64,000 bases of DNA from Linnemannia hyalina (GCA_019671135.1 JAHRHY010000032.1:61474-125473), one strand, 5' to 3'. Positions 18,466-29,527 are shown, numbered from the stretch's first letter. Notes: generated from the letters alone by a model not told the origin. Made by a program: numbers and translations.

Positions 18466-19995
18466 CTACGGTGCTATGTCCATATGTGGCTCCAGAGGGA
18501 TCCCCAACGTGGAAACAGACAGATTGTTCGAGATGACACTGGAGAGACGGTAGTGCTTCTCGAAGATCCTAGGGGAAGACCAATTGCCTTGAACCATGAT
18601 GTCAGGAATAGGGACACCGGCCATGGCGGCGAGGGTGGAACCGAGGGCGCGAAGCTTGGGTGGCCTGACGCCCTTAGGGACAAAAAGACGCGAGATCGTG
18701 TTCATGTAGACCGAGATCGTAGTGGAACACAAAGGCTTGGCTGGGTTGTTGGAATGACGGAACAGTGGAGTGATAAACTGCTTATCATCTTTGGGGTGCG
18801 GGATCGGGACATCTGCAGCCATGGTGCGCGCACGATAGATGGTGAAGGCGTGAACCGGGCAGACTGCCTGGTCGCTATGCTTGCTCAGGTGAACATACTT
18901 GATGATACGCTGGCGGCCTCGCTTTTCCTTGGGGAAGACTACCGCAAGCTGAAGTTTGTCGCCGATGACGGCTGACCTAGCTACGTCCGTACAGAAAATG
19001 TCGTCGGGACGCATGAACCCACACACGCCTAGCAGCCATGCTAGCTTTCGTGCCAGCTCCACCATGGGGAGCTTATGGTTGTCGAGACCAGACCGGAAAT
19101 GAATAAGGACTGGCTCGATGGAGTAGTGATCGTGCTTGGTGTCAACGATGCCGGAGCTGTGGCCGGCCGCAAGGAAGGACTTGAAAATGGGGTCGTTGGA
19201 TATGACCTCGGGAGATCGACAGAGGGCAAGGATAGCGGTCTTCCTACTCAAGACTGAAGACCACTGCAGCTGCTTGGTGGCCATAGTGTGGTAGAGCCAA
19301 TTGACGATGGGGACAGCCGCATTGACACCCTGATCATAGTGGCCATCCTTGAGCCACTGTAGGAACTCTTGCTGCACGGGTTCGTATCGTAGGCGGGTCT
19401 TGGTAGCGGAGATGTTGTCCGTGATGAAGGCCGTAGCATCCTCAGTGATACCCTCGCGGATTAAGCGTGCCCGCTTATCCTCCACGCCCCCAAATGCCAG
19501 TGGGGATTCTTGTGTAGGATGTGACTTGCGCTTCCTCGAGGAGGAAGCACGCTGGCTCTCGGGATCGGAACTGGAGGGCAGATCGACATGGCTTGGACTG
19601 AGGGAAACCAAGCTGCTGACGGCCAATACGGAGCTATCAGCGTTGCGTCCAGCTTCTCCTGCCTGAGACGCTGCAGAACTTGTGGGATTAAATTCCACGG
19701 AGGACAGATGTAGAGGTTGCCCAATCTCTTCCAACTGTGACGAAGAGCGTCCGTTGCCATTGCTATTGGGTGCGGGCGCCAAGAGAAGAAGTGAGGGAGT
19801 TGCGTGTTGATTGGCGACGCGAACAGATCGACGTGGTGGGGCCCCCACCAATGGTCCAGTGCTTGGAAGAACTGTGGATCCAGGCTCCACTCCAGCTGCT
19901 GTTGCAGTCTCCTGGATGGCGAATCCGCTGGGTTGAAGAGAGATGGCACGTACGTGGTCTGCAGGCGTGTGCCGGTAGCTAGACAGTGTCTCCAC
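18466..19995 (-). CDS. DIRS-C tyrosine recombinase, intact reading frame
   Basis: A 509-codon frame without stops, the best preserved recombinase in the window. The first 180 residues are Ser/Pro-rich with a basic SSRKRKS patch, followed by the core-binding domain (RLRYEPVQQEFLQWLKDG, IVNWLYHTMATKQLQWSSVL) and the catalytic domain. Catalytic residues: Arg in GVCGFMRPDDIFCTD, Lys in VVFPKEKRGRQRIIK, Arg in PPKLRALGSTLAAMAG, and Tyr in IFEKHYRLSS. The N-terminal 170 codons overlap the RNase H/extension frame (19461-20015), so the true start may be internal. Protein could be active, but the element has lost its RT. Confidence 0.8.
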   Translation of the reverse strand: METLSSYRHTPADHVRAISLQPSGFAIQETATAAGVEPGSTVLPSTGPLVGAPPRRSVRVANQHATPSLLLLAPAPNSNGNGRSSSQLEEIGQPLHLSSVEFNPTSSAASQAGEAGRNADSSVLAVSSLVSLSPSHVDLPSSSDPESQRASSSRKRKSHPTQESPLAFGGVEDKRARLIREGITEDATAFITDNISATKTRLRYEPVQQEFLQWLKDGHYDQGVNAAVPIVNWLYHTMATKQLQWSSVLSRKTAILALCRSPEVISNDPIFKSFLAAGHSSGIVDTKHDHYSIEPVLIHFRSGLDNHKLPMVELARKLAWLLGVCGFMRPDDIFCTDVARSAVIGDKLQLAVVFPKEKRGRQRIIKYVHLSKHSDQAVCPVHAFTIYRARTMAADVPIPHPKDDKQFITPLFRHSNNPAKPLCSTTISVYMNTISRLFVPKGVRPPKLRALGSTLAAMAGVPIPDIMVQGNWSSPRIFEKHYRLSSVISNNLSVSTLGIPLEPHMDIAP

Positions 19996-20104
19996 ACTCT
20001 GTCTGCTGCTTCCATCAGTGGAGGTGATCTCGTACCGCCGAACTTGTTGATATAGGAGATGGTGCTGGTGTTGTCGATGATGACTGTCGCATATTCGCCT
20101 AATG
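19461..20104 (-). pseudogene. DIRS-C RNase H and C-terminal extension (partial)
   Basis: Open frame with DNTSTISYINKFGGTR, FNPADSPSRRLQQQLEW, HWWGPHHVDLFASP and CPPWNLIPQVLQRLRQEK. The upstream half of RNase H is separated by the LINE or lost. Confidence 0.8.
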
Positions 20105-20144
20105 TTTTTTTTTTTTTGAGGGAAAAGAGAGGATTTATTGTGGC

Positions 20145-23100
20145 TTAAACAGCCTTGATTGAGTTATTTTGTGCTATGGTTTTGGTGATTTCGCGAAGTA
20201 TGGTGTGGATGATATCGCTACTAGATTGAGTGTGTTGATGAAGAAAAAGAACGGTGTTGGCTGATGAAATACCAATGAGGCAACAAGCCAGCAATTGTGG
20301 GATAGTGATGTTAAATTGGGGTTTGATATCAAAGGTTGGAGGATGGAAAGACAAGACCTTATCAAGGTCATCATCTGACCAAAGTGGTTTGGATGTATGT
20401 TCCTTGAGGATTGTTTGCCAAGCGATGTATTTAGGAGCGCACTGAAAGATGTGATGCGCCTTGTCCTCACGTCGCTCACGACATCCGGCCATGTTACAAT
20501 GAGGATCCTGCTTCCAGATTTTTTGACGTAGAGTTCCGCAAGGAAGCCAATCCCTTTTAAATCTCCACCACGTGGTCCTGGCCCGGTGTGGTATTTTAGC
20601 GCTCCAGAATTGGCGCCACTGTTTCGAGGTTCCCGTCTCTGGTTGGGTTGAGGAGTTTGGGTTTGGTGGTGTGTCTTGCCTCAAAAAGGCTCGAAGGTGT
20701 TTGTTCGTGGCCGATTCCAGAGTGATGGGATTACTGTCGTTTGGGATCAAGACAGATGAGAGGATATGCTGTGCCAATGTATCATCCTGCGTGGTCTTGG
20801 GTGGGTTCGAGAGTGCTTACTGCATACTGTGGCGCATTCGACGACGTTCTTGGTAGGCCTGGATCCCTAGTTCCACTTGAGCAAGGCGGAGCTTGGGGGA
20901 AAGGTGTGTTTTTCTGACCAGTTGGAGGAGCCCATTGTTGTCAGGAGAAAACTGAAAGAGCTCTTCCACTCGGAGTCTGAGGGTCTTGATGGTGGTATCT
21001 GTCGTTTCAAACCACCATTCGATTGGTGAGGAGGCAAGTGTTACAGAGTCCGGCAAGGGATCAGCAAGGGCCAGTGCTTTGAGGGAAGGGAGGAGGGACG
21101 CCGCAGATACCAATCGTTGCAGACCGGGAAACCCTGCCAATAAGGATCTGTACTGTCCGTCCAGGGGTGCTAGGAGGAAGGCAAGGCGGTGAGACGTTTT
21201 GGTCCTCCATCGGATGATATCAAGAATGATGTCCTTACCCCAAGAGACATTAGTGGAGAGAGCATTGCGGATATGCTTGAGTTGGAAAACATGGCATTGA
21301 GTAGCTGGGTCAATAACGCCTAGGCCACCCTTGTCCCTTGGAGTAGTGATCACCTCCCATGATGGCCTTGGTTTAAAGGAGCATACGAATTTGGTGACTG
21401 CAGCCTTCACCTTTCGCAAAAAGTCGAGCGGGGGGTTGACAATCCAGGATAGGTGCCAAAGTTTGGAGAGGATAAGAGAGTTGATGATGGTGGCTCGGCC
21501 CAGGACGGAGAGGGATCGGGAAGAGTGTATGGTTATGGCTGATTGTATCTTCTTCAGAGTCTTGTCCCAGAAGTCTTTTTCCTGATCGCGGTTGAAAAAG
21601 ATAGGGAATCCAAGGTAGATCAAAGCATCGGCGGAGTTGTAGTCATGCCATCGCACGTCCAAATGTTCCAGGTGGGTCTGCAATTCTTTGGAGTAAGAGG
21701 GGGCCATAGGAAAGGCCACAGTTTTGGACAGGTTGACTTTGGCATTGGATGCGCGGCCATAGGTCCGTAGGGTATCCTCCAATGCTGACCATTCGGTTGT
21801 GGAGGAGATGAGAGTCATGAGGTCGTCTGCATAGGCGCTGAGCTTGATGGGATCCGTGCGACCAGGGATTTCAATACCGTGAATAGCCGGGGATCGTTCG
21901 ATAGAGGCAAGCAACGGTTCAAAGGCTAAGTTGAAGAGGAGGGGAGATAGTGGGTCACCCTGGCGAAGTCCTCTTGATTGTGGGAAGGTGTCTGACACAA
22001 AGCCGTTGATATTGAGTGCAATCCTGGTAGAGAAGAAAAGTTGAATAATCGACTCCGTAAGGCATGATGGAAATCCAAGTCGTTTCAAGACCTGTTGAAG
22101 ATAGGTAGGATGCACACGGTCGTATGCTTTTTCCTGATCCAGTAGTACGCCAATATGTCTTGTCCTTCTTGCCTTGCAGTAATCTCGGAGTGTTGAGAGC
22201 ACTAAGCCATTGTCTGCTATATGTCGTCCTGCCGTGAATCCTGTTTGGTGCGATTCTGTCAGCTTGGTCATGTACGGTTGAATCCGTAGGGTAAGGATTT
22301 TGGTGAAGAGTTTGGCATCCGAGTTAATGAGTGAAAGAGGTCTCCAGTTTGCCAGTTTTGTCGCATCGCCCTTCTTGAAGAGGAGGATCATCACTGTCTC
22401 TTGCCAGGATGTGGGGAAAGAGGCAAGTGTCAGCGCATCGTTGATAATTGCGGTGAATAGTTCCTTGATCCAGGGTATGAGGAGGATGTATCGATAGAGC
22501 TCAAAGGGTAAGCCGTCCTTGCCTGGGGCCTTATTAAGGGGCGTCCTGCTCACAACGTGGTCTAACTCATCAGATGTGATAGTCCCTTCGAGTCTGGCGC
22601 GATCCTGGTCAGATAGGGTTGCATGTGGGGGGATGGCATCCAGTAGTCGGTTAGTTGCATTCTGGTCGGAGGGGTCGCAGGAGTATAGGCGCGAGTAAAA
22701 GTCTGTTGCTACTTCCAGACGTTCATTGGTTGAGGTTGTCAAGGCATCGGTGGCAGGATTGTGTAGGTGTGGGACGAGTCGTTTTTTGTTGCGTTGAGAG
22801 ATGGCTCGGAAGAAGTAGGCGGTGTTGCCTTCTCCTTTTTCACGCCATAAGGTTCCCGACCGGAGGGCATAGGCATCCAGTTCTTCCGATGTATGTTGTT
22901 GAAGAGATGTTTCCAAAGCTTCCAGATCCTGAATGATTGCGTCCTTAGTTACACCGGTTGCAAGGGGGAGCTGGGCTAGTTTGTTTTGGCGTTGTATGTT
23001 GAGGTCTCTTAGGGCGGATTGTCGATCCTGTTTCCTTTTGATGGAGGCTGAGATGCAGAAACGTTTGATTTCCATCTTGACCCTGTCCCAGTGTTGGATC

Positions 23101-23927
23101 TTGCTTTGGTGAGGACGGGGTAAGGAGAAGGTCGCCAGGTGGTCGGTGAGATTCTTGATAAAGTCGCAGTTGTTGAGGAGCTGGGTATTCATTCGCCATA
23201 TCCCTCGACCTGTCATGGGGGCGGAGGCGGGGGAGAGTGTCAGTAGTAGCATGTCGTGATCCGAGAAAGGAGATGCGCAGAGTTGCTCAGATTTAGATAC
23301 CTGTGAGAGGAATTGGATAGAGGAGAAAATGTAATCAATGGTATGGCGGACTTTGTTTCCTGCAGGGGTGCAGGTGGGCTTGGGGTTGGTATGAAGTGGG
23401 GTGATGCAGTCTACAAGATGAGTATCAACCCAGTCCTGAAACAGGGGATGAGGACGAGGGTGAGTGTAATGTATGTAGTTAAGATCGCCTAAAAGAAAGG
23501 CCTTTGGGGGAGGGGAGAGAAAGAAAGGGAGGGAGAGACAGTTCAGCATGAATAGCCTTCGTGCTGTCCTGTTGGCTGGGGCATACATAACACAGAATGT
23601 GGCCATAAAAGAAGAAGATGAAGAGGTGACGGTGGTAATAATAATCCTTCCTTGTTCTGCGTAAGAGGTGTTAGAGAAGGAGAGGTCAGGATTGCGAAGA
23701 AGGAGTGCACAGTGGGGGGACCAAACAGAGCTGTGAGTGTTGAGATATTGGTTGTAATTGATCTGATCAGCAGTGGTTGGCGATGTTGGTAGGTTGATTT
23801 CCTGAAGGGCCATTATGTCAAAATCCGTTTGTCGAAGCCAGGTGAAGAAATGAGGTGGACCGGTAGCATTGTTGTTTTGAAGGTGCTGCTTACGTAGACC
23901 TCGCACGTTCAAGCTTGCGATCCGCAT
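20145..23927 (-). pseudogene. LINE ORF2: endonuclease / reverse transcriptase with one nonsense codon
   Basis: A 1260-codon frame interrupted once by TAA at 20817-20819 (RRRMRHSMQ-stop-ALSNPPK). It opens with an AP-like endonuclease (MRIASLNVRGLRKQ, IMALQEINLP, GDLNYIH, and the SDHDMLLLTL motif), then RT (PGKDGLPFELYRY, WRPLSLINSDAKLFTK, GRHIADNGL, QEKAYDRVHP, LRQGDPLSPLLFN and the catalytic SAYADDLMTL). The part after the stop holds the zinc-binding C-terminal domain (WRFKRDWLPCGTLRQKIW, then CNMAGC and HHIFQC). There is no RNase H. ORF2 starts at 23927 with an ATG that overlaps the ORF1 stop as TAATG. Confidence 0.93.
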
Positions 23928-25045
23928 TACTGTGACCGATTGTTTTTAATTGTAGAAGTAGATCTAGTGGCAGGTCTACCTTCTTTGGTGTAGATGTTGT
24001 TGGATGTCTTGGTGATGGTCTTAACTGCTGTGGCGACCGCGGTCTTGGCTACGGAGCGTCTTGCCTTGATCCGCGCTGCTATAGAAGCAGCCATAGCATC
24101 CTCCATGGGGAGGTCGTTGTTGTCGGAGGAAATGGAGTGTTCAGTATTGTAGGTAGCTCTGTCAAGGTCTCCCAGGTTAGCTCCCTCCAAATTGAAATCC
24201 TCATCAAAGACCTCTTCTCCTGTATCCTGAGCCTGATCATGACATTCGGTCATAGTGATGTCATCTTTTGGTGAGTTGGAAGGAGAAACCACTAACTGGG
24301 ACTGATGGGTCACATTGGTAGTGGTCAAAGCGTGGTGGGTGTTTGAAATTGTATCAGGCGGTACAGAAGCAGAAGCAGAGGAAGTAGTGGAGGAAGGAGA
24401 AGAGAAGGAGGTTGAAGAATCAGAAGAAGAGGAATCATGAGAAGAAGAAGAAGAGGAAGCAGAAGAGGAAGAAGAAGAGGAGGAAGTAGAGGAAGTAAAA
24501 GCTGAGGAGGATTCAGCGGAAGAGGTGGAAGTGGGTTGCCCTCTCACAGGCATCTTACCTTTCGCCCTCTTAGCATCTCTAGCCGAGAACCTTGAGCAGG
24601 TGAAGCTGACGTGGCCATTCGCATTGCACGCACTGCATACGATGGCCAAGCGCTTGGGACAATGGAGAAGGAGGTGCCCGTGTCCCTTGCAATAGTTACA
24701 AAAGGGAGAGGCTCCCATCCAACTGATACGGCAAGGAGATTTTTGACGGTTGCCCAAGGAGAGCAAGCGGTCAATCTTGAATTCGTCCGCAGTCTTGTCA
24801 CTCTTGACATAAACAGCGAACTGGCTGCGAGCCTCGTGGTTGCCGTTGGGGGTAGGGAACAGAGGGATCTCGATCTTGATGACTTTGCCCATTCTCTTGG
24901 CGTCCTCAAAGTACCAAGAGCAGAACTGCTCCAGGTGGGTGCCAAAATCAAGGGAAGTCTGGAACTGGTAATCCGTGAAGACGAAACGGGTGATAATGTG
25001 AGGAACAGTCGATGAAAAGGGGGCAAACTGCTTGTCGTCGACGGT
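23927..25045 (-). CDS. LINE ORF1, N-terminally truncated nucleic-acid-binding protein
   Basis: About 373 codons remain. Two CCHC zinc knuckles are seen (CNYCKGHGHLLLHC and CSACNANGHVSFTC), typical of ORF1 proteins that coat the LINE RNA. Upstream is a domain with FCSWYFEDAKRMGKVIKIEIP; downstream a long poly-Ser run (24360-24520), an acidic stretch and a basic tail. The native start is lost to 5' truncation: the first residues in the open frame (PLGEY) are target duplication and DIRS-C sequence. The stop TAA overlaps the ORF2 ATG. Confidence 0.88.
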   Translation of the reverse strand, partial: TVDDKQFAPFSSTVPHIITRFVFTDYQFQTSLDFGTHLEQFCSWYFEDAKRMGKVIKIEIPLFPTPNGNHEARSQFAVYVKSDKTADEFKIDRLLSLGNRQKSPCRISWMGASPFCNYCKGHGHLLLHCPKRLAIVCSACNANGHVSFTCSRFSARDAKRAKGKMPVRGQPTSTSSAESSSAFTSSTSSSSSSSSASSSSSSHDSSSSDSSTSFSSPSSTTSSASASVPPDTISNTHHALTTTNVTHQSQLVVSPSNSPKDDITMTECHDQAQDTGEEVFDEDFNLEGANLGDLDRATYNTEHSISSDNNDLPMEDAMAASIAARIKARRSVAKTAVATAVKTITKTSNNIYTKEGRPATRSTSTIKNNRSQ

Positions 25046-25059
25046 ATATTCGCCTAATG

Positions 25060-25456
25060 GCACCCTAAGATAGATGGAGACAATAGACTAGACTACCCTT
25101 AAGCTACATACCAGGGACAGCATAATAGACTGTACCTGGTGTGCCTAATACAATCCCTCTCTTTGTCTCATCAGTTACTTGTGTACGTATGATAAAACCT
25201 TAATATATCGCAGTTTTTTTGATGAATCCAAACGATTGTTTGATTGTGTCTATCCATCTATCAATCTATTGATACATTGTGCATCTATTGCCTTTGATCA
25301 TCATTTACTACAATTGACTCCGTATTCAACTCGCCGGTTGCTTACATTTGAGTCGCGAACGCCTGATTGCCTTCGGTCGTTTCGCCATTGTTAGTGCATT
25401 GACTTCTCCATCTAGCTAAATTGCAATTTGGAAAAGATCAGTTGCTTTTATTATTA
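25060..25456. other. DIRS-C scrap then unassigned sequence
   Basis: The first 25-30 bases continue the DIRS-C RNase H frame (a V-P just before LGEY). Beyond that no gene or repeat is recognised up to the CTAG that ends the Helitron array. Confidence 0.4.
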
Positions 25457-25468
25457 CTAGAATAGTAC

Positions 25469-25486
25469 CCGCGGCTTCGCTCGCGG
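25469..25486 (-). promoter_or_regulatory. Hel-1 3' terminal hairpin
   Basis: CCGCG and CGCGG arms enclose GC-GAA-GC with one bulged A. The GCGAAGC core is the DNA mini-hairpin known for exceptional stability. In Helitrons this hairpin acts as the rolling-circle terminator. The same hairpin is at 33484-33501 (nA) and 36427-36444 (nB). Confidence 0.88.
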
Positions 25487-25606
25487 AGGTGTTGGGTGAA
25501 AAAAAAAAAAAAAGAAAGCGAAATGGATGTGGTAATATTTATTTCTGTCTGTCACTGTCTCCCTTGATCCCTACCCTCCTTTTTTTTTTTCTTATGTCAT
25601 TTTTTT

Positions 25607-28600
25607 TTAGTCACTCAGGGCAAGAATCTCTGGGTAAACAACATTTGTTGTACAGCCATATGGTGTATCGGGACCCTCCCTCTCAATCAACACATGCACG
25701 TTGTTCTTGTTCGTCACTCGAGATAGGGCAACGTACAGTTGGCCATGGGCGAATACCGGCTTCTTGAGATAGATACCAACGGTGTCTAAAGTCTGACCTT
25801 GGGACTTGTTGATCGTCATTGCAAAGGCGGGTCGGATAGGGAACTGGAGTCGTCGGAACTTGAACGGCATATCGAGGTCAGAAGGGCAGATCGGGATTCG
25901 GGAAAGGAATACTTGATTGCCGGCATGTGTTCCTGTAATGATAGTGGCTCCCAAGACGTACCGTGAGAGCGATGTACATATGAGTCGCGTGCCATTGCAA
26001 AGTCCTTCCTGTGGCATGAGGTTTCGAAGGAGTATGACAGGACAACCCACGGTCAATCTCAGGCAGTGAGGAGGGAGCGAAGACGACTTGAGGCTGTTCA
26101 GAAACTCGATAGGAAACAGAGCGTCCACCCTATCGTCTTCTTTGTCGATGATGGAGTCCTGCGAGAGAAACTCTCTTGATTCCCCTTGTATGGCTGACAT
26201 GATGTGGTTGTTGACTTCATCGACGTTGTCGTTTGTTGGACAGAGCACTGCGCGCTGATTGAGATACTGGGCATTGCCAATATTGTGCTGGAGATCAGGG
26301 TAGACCTTGGCAATGAGATCGCCAATGTTGGCATTGGCTGGCATCACCATCTGGGGTGGAAGTGTGATGGTGGTGGAGATTCTGTGGTCTGGAGACGGGC
26401 CAGGAACAGTACCTTCTCCGACTTGAAGAAGCCAGTTTGCAAACCCGGTCTGTTCCTCGATGTCGGGAGCGTCGGCATTTCTGAGGAGGCGCATGTTGAC
26501 GGAAAGATGAAGGTGTTGAATGTGGTCCCAGAGTGGAGATCGTTTAAAGCAGGCTCCAATGGTTTCCTCTCTGCGGCCTTGCTTAACGACTGGAGGAATC
26601 TGCCTGAAGTCGCCGCCAAAGACCATGAGCTTTCCTCCAAAGGGACGATGTTCGTTCGCAGGGTCCACAGTCTTCATCAGGTCTTTGAGAGTGCGATCTA
26701 CAGCCTCAAAGATATGCCGATGCGTCATCGGAGCCTCGTCCCAGACAACGATCTTGGCCCGGATGAGAAGATTGGCAATTTCTGACCTGTGGTTGACTGA
26801 ACAAACGCTATCCTCGTGGGTAGGGACGGGAATCTTAAAGCGCGAGTGAGCGGTTCTTCCGCCTTGTAGGAGTAATGCGGCGATTCCAGATCCAGCAACG
26901 GCAAGAGCGATATCGCGATTCGACCGGACCATAGACAGGATTAGGGAGTACAGGAAGGTCTTTCCTGTACCTGCAGGACCATCGATGAAGTACGCCTCGG
27001 AAGAGTTCATCTCATAGGAGTGCTTGATTCGGTCGTATGCTTCCCTCTGATTCGCGTTGAGTGACTGCTCCATCATGGCGAAATCTTCTGCGCTGGGCAA
27101 AGGGTAATTCAACTCGTCTGCAATAAATGCATTTACGTTGGGACCATGCTGCTCCAGTATGACGGGCTCGGGCATGCCTTCGTAGTCGTGGAGAGTCTTG
27201 CCGAGGTTCCTCAGGAGAACTTGTAAGTGGATCAAGGCAGCATTTGCACGCTGGTCTGCAAAGGATTGTCGCTGCTCAAGGCTGGTAGCGTCACGTTCCC
27301 TTGGACGGAGATCATCAGACAGTGCATCGCGAAAGGTGGTCCAAAGCTGAGCAGGATTTGTCGGGTTGCAAAAGGCAAGAATCTTTGCAAAAAGGGAGCG
27401 GAGTTGGTATCCCGTTTGGCAGACTGCGGCATCCCGAAGACAGTTCTCCCACTCGCGATCATCTTGAAGCATGCCAAGGGCGATGCAGGCGGCCTTGAAC
27501 GTGGGGTGGACCTCGTTTTCGACTGTTCTTAGGCCCTCAAACGATATAGGACTTGGCACCGAGAGTAGTAGCAACCGCAAATAAAACAGATCGCCTGCGG
27601 TATCATGCACAAAAAAGAGTCGGCCGACTGTACATCCTCTCTCTCTGAGCTTCCATCGCTTTTCCCTCTTGAGGTAAACGTGGGTTTGAGGAAAGTCGTG
27701 GTACTTTGATGGCGGTTCGTCAGGATGGTCGCGGTTATAGTCGAAGAATGCAGTCAGCGTACTGCGCTCCAGTGCGGCTCTCTCTAGGACATCGGCGATG
27801 GGTTCGTCCGAGCGGAAGGCGTGCATGAACTGGCCGGGAAGATGCAAATGCAACCTGGTGACGGATGGATAGGCACTGTGTAGGCGGAATCCGAATATGC
27901 GCCAAGAAGACTCGGAGGCAGAGACATAGCGACCGTCGATGAAATCAATGATCTCGTTGACTTCTGGCACAGGTAGATCTCCGGCTCCGGCTTGAGCTCC
28001 GTCTTGTGCCGGCTGTTGAACCACAACAGTGGCTCGATCATGACCCTTGTAGACGTACTTGTAAAGATACTTGACCGCAGTGGAAGAGGTGCAGCTCTCG
28101 ACATTGATATGGGCACCATACTTTGCAGCCAGATAAGGGTTGTGCGGAACGACCCAACGGTTGTCAATCTCGAAATCTCCCCGGCCATCGATCCTGACTG
28201 TCCTTCCATCCATGCGGCGCCGGTACTGCGGATATCCATTTGGTCCGTTTGTGGTGGTTGCGAGGAAGGGCTTGGGATAGCCTTTGGTACACACGCCGTT
28301 CTCCATGCATGGAGAGTTCCTGTTTGCCGGTCCACATGGGCCATGGATCATGGATTTCACAACAGTCTCATAGGCGGCCGGATGAGTTGCAGGGTCAGGA
28401 ATCTCGGCAGAAATGTATTTGTCGTAGTCCTCAGGCAATCCAGGCTTGTGCTCGGGGCTCATGATGAGCAGAATGTGTGCATGGGGGAGTCCACGCTTCT
28501 GGAACTCAATGACATGAATCATGCCGACGACCTTTCCGAGGACATGGTTTTTCAACAGATCATGCAGGAGTTCCTTCAGCTTGATGTGAAAGACGCGGGT

Positions 28601-28630
28601 CGTGCAGCGAGGATACTCTCGTCCGAAACG
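25607..28630 (-). pseudogene. Helitron Rep / Pif1-type helicase (Hel-1)
   Basis: The open frame from 28555 to 25607 codes for 982 residues. The HUH nuclease motif is present (FQKRGLPHAHILL, His-Ala-His), followed by the Rep tyrosine motif (STAVKYLYKYVYKGHDRA). The helicase shows Walker A DGPAGTGKTFLY (about 26970), Walker B VVWDEAPMTHR, motif III VFGGDFRQIPPVV, then AMTINKSQGQTL and the arginine-finger YVALSRVT. The frame extends upstream as VFHIKLKELLHDLLKN, where a one-base shift near 28615 joins it to the preceding zinc-finger frame. About 350 residues of the usual Helitron N-terminal domain appear to be missing, so this is a near-complete but defective transposase. Confidence 0.9.
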
Positions 28631-29061
28631 GTGTCAAAGATGGTTTCGAGGTAGTCGCAGTTGTTGGAGTGACGCTTCTGGGAATGGCTGATCCTTGCAC
28701 TTGTCGTTTGCTTCCCTTTAAAGTATGGGCAGCGACGACTTGTTGACCTTTGGTGATCGTTTCCACGGCACCTGCTACACCTGCTAATAGGGGAAGAGGA
28801 GGAGGAAGAAGAAGCGATTGCATTGGGTGTGGTGATAGTGCTATTGATGGGAAGCGAGGAAGGAGAGGAGGGAGTGGTAACAGTAGATTTAGTGGCAGCC
28901 GTACGCCTGGTGGTGGTAAGGGAAGAGAACCTGACGGACTTGGTGGGCTGCGACCTTGTTGAGTTCGTCGCTCTAACCCGCTTGTATCCTGTAAAGGCTG
29001 TAGTTGAAGAGGTATCGATACTGGAGGTGGAGGTAAGAGGAGCACGGCGAGTGGAAGGCAT
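28576..29061 (-). pseudogene. Hel-1 N-terminal Rep segment with zinc finger
   Basis: ATG at 29061 (MPSTRRAPL), a Ser/Thr-rich region, then a Cys/His finger (CSRCRGNDHQRSTSRRC) and the start of the Rep domain (DYLETIFDTVSDES). This joins the helicase frame by a single-base shift. The same N-terminus starts the relicts in nA and nB. Confidence 0.7.
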
Positions 29062-29509
29062 GTTGAATGGTGACAGATGTGATGAAAATGAAATTTGGAG
29101 TTGTGGCTGATGAAAGACTGTAGTGTGAGGAATAAAGGAGCAAAAAAAAAAAAAAAAAAAGCACAAAAGCGAGGAAAAGAGTAGCAGCAAGCAAGTTATT
29201 AGAGAAGAAAAGGTTGTTGCTGGAGGATTCTAGAGGTTCTAGAGGACTCCCACTTTGCTTATTTAGCATTTCTTGGTCAGCAGATCCTCCTAGGGGACAC
29301 GCACTTCGCTTTCTGTGGGATACGCATACGCACTTTTGCTTAGTCAACATCAATCAACAACAATGGGAGGTGGAAATTTAGTGGCGTTCGTCAGGCACAC
29401 ACACAGCACACACGATAGACATAATACAATCATGTGATTTAGGAACGATTGATTGATTGTGACTGCGAACTATATCAGGTGATCACTACAGTCGCTTTGT
29501 ATTATTAGA
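29062..29509 (-). promoter_or_regulatory. Hel-1 5' terminal region
   Basis: Non-coding leader of Hel-1. It carries the TC terminus, a conserved subterminal stretch shared with nA and nB, a TCATGTGA palindrome near 29430 and a poly(T) run near 29150. Confidence 0.6.
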
Positions 29510-29515
29510 CTAGAA
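29510..29515 (-). other. Stranded 3' tail of Helitron nA
   Basis: These six bases read TTCTAG on the minus strand. nA at 33478 stops at GGGTACTA, six bases short of the GGGTACTATTCTAG terminus of Hel-1 and nB. The family-2 array lies between the two pieces at an A/T site. Confidence 0.85.
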
Positions 29516-29527
29516 CTAGAAAGGTTG

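Larger units (their letters stand above)
18210..20104 (-). mobile_element. DIRS-type retrotransposon DIRS-C, truncated and cut by a LINE
   Basis: A relative of DIRS-D in reverse orientation. It keeps the right ITR (18210-18400), an ICR (fused ends GTTGATC/ATTGTC near 18455), the recombinase and the end of RNase H. At 20091-20104 the RNase H codons for a LGEY-ATVIIDNTS segment are duplicated around a LINE insertion; after the LINE (25060 on) only about ten more codons are in frame before a stop, and no RT or gag follows, so the left half is lost. Confidence 0.85.
20105..25045 (-). mobile_element. Non-LTR retrotransposon (LINE), 5'-truncated
   Basis: Flanked by a perfect 14-bp target duplication ATATTCGCCTAATG (20091-20104 and 25046-25059), ends in a 13-base poly(A) (T run at 20105-20117 on the given strand), and has two reading frames. 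The 5' end falls inside ORF1, so it is truncated, as is usual for target-primed reverse transcription. It sits in DIRS-C RNase H. Apart from one nonsense codon in ORF2 it is well preserved and so probably young. Confidence 0.94.
25457..29509 (-). mobile_element. Helitron Hel-1 (family 1, coding copy)
   Basis: On the minus strand it begins TCTAATAATACAAAGCG at 29509 and ends with hairpin CCGCGAGCGAAGCCGCGG, eight bases, then CTAG at 25457-25460, followed by T of the flank. 5' TC, a 3' hairpin about 10 bases from CTRR, and A/T flanks are the standard Helitron signature. The 5' end directly abuts the CTAG end of nA (29510-29513). It encodes a rolling-circle Rep/helicase with an internal deletion and a frameshift, so it is probably not autonomous. 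Confidence 0.9.

Noticed and set aside
25046..25063. LINE ORF1 start at PLGEY
   Set aside because: These codons are the target duplication and DIRS-C sequence; the native LINE start is lost by 5' truncation.
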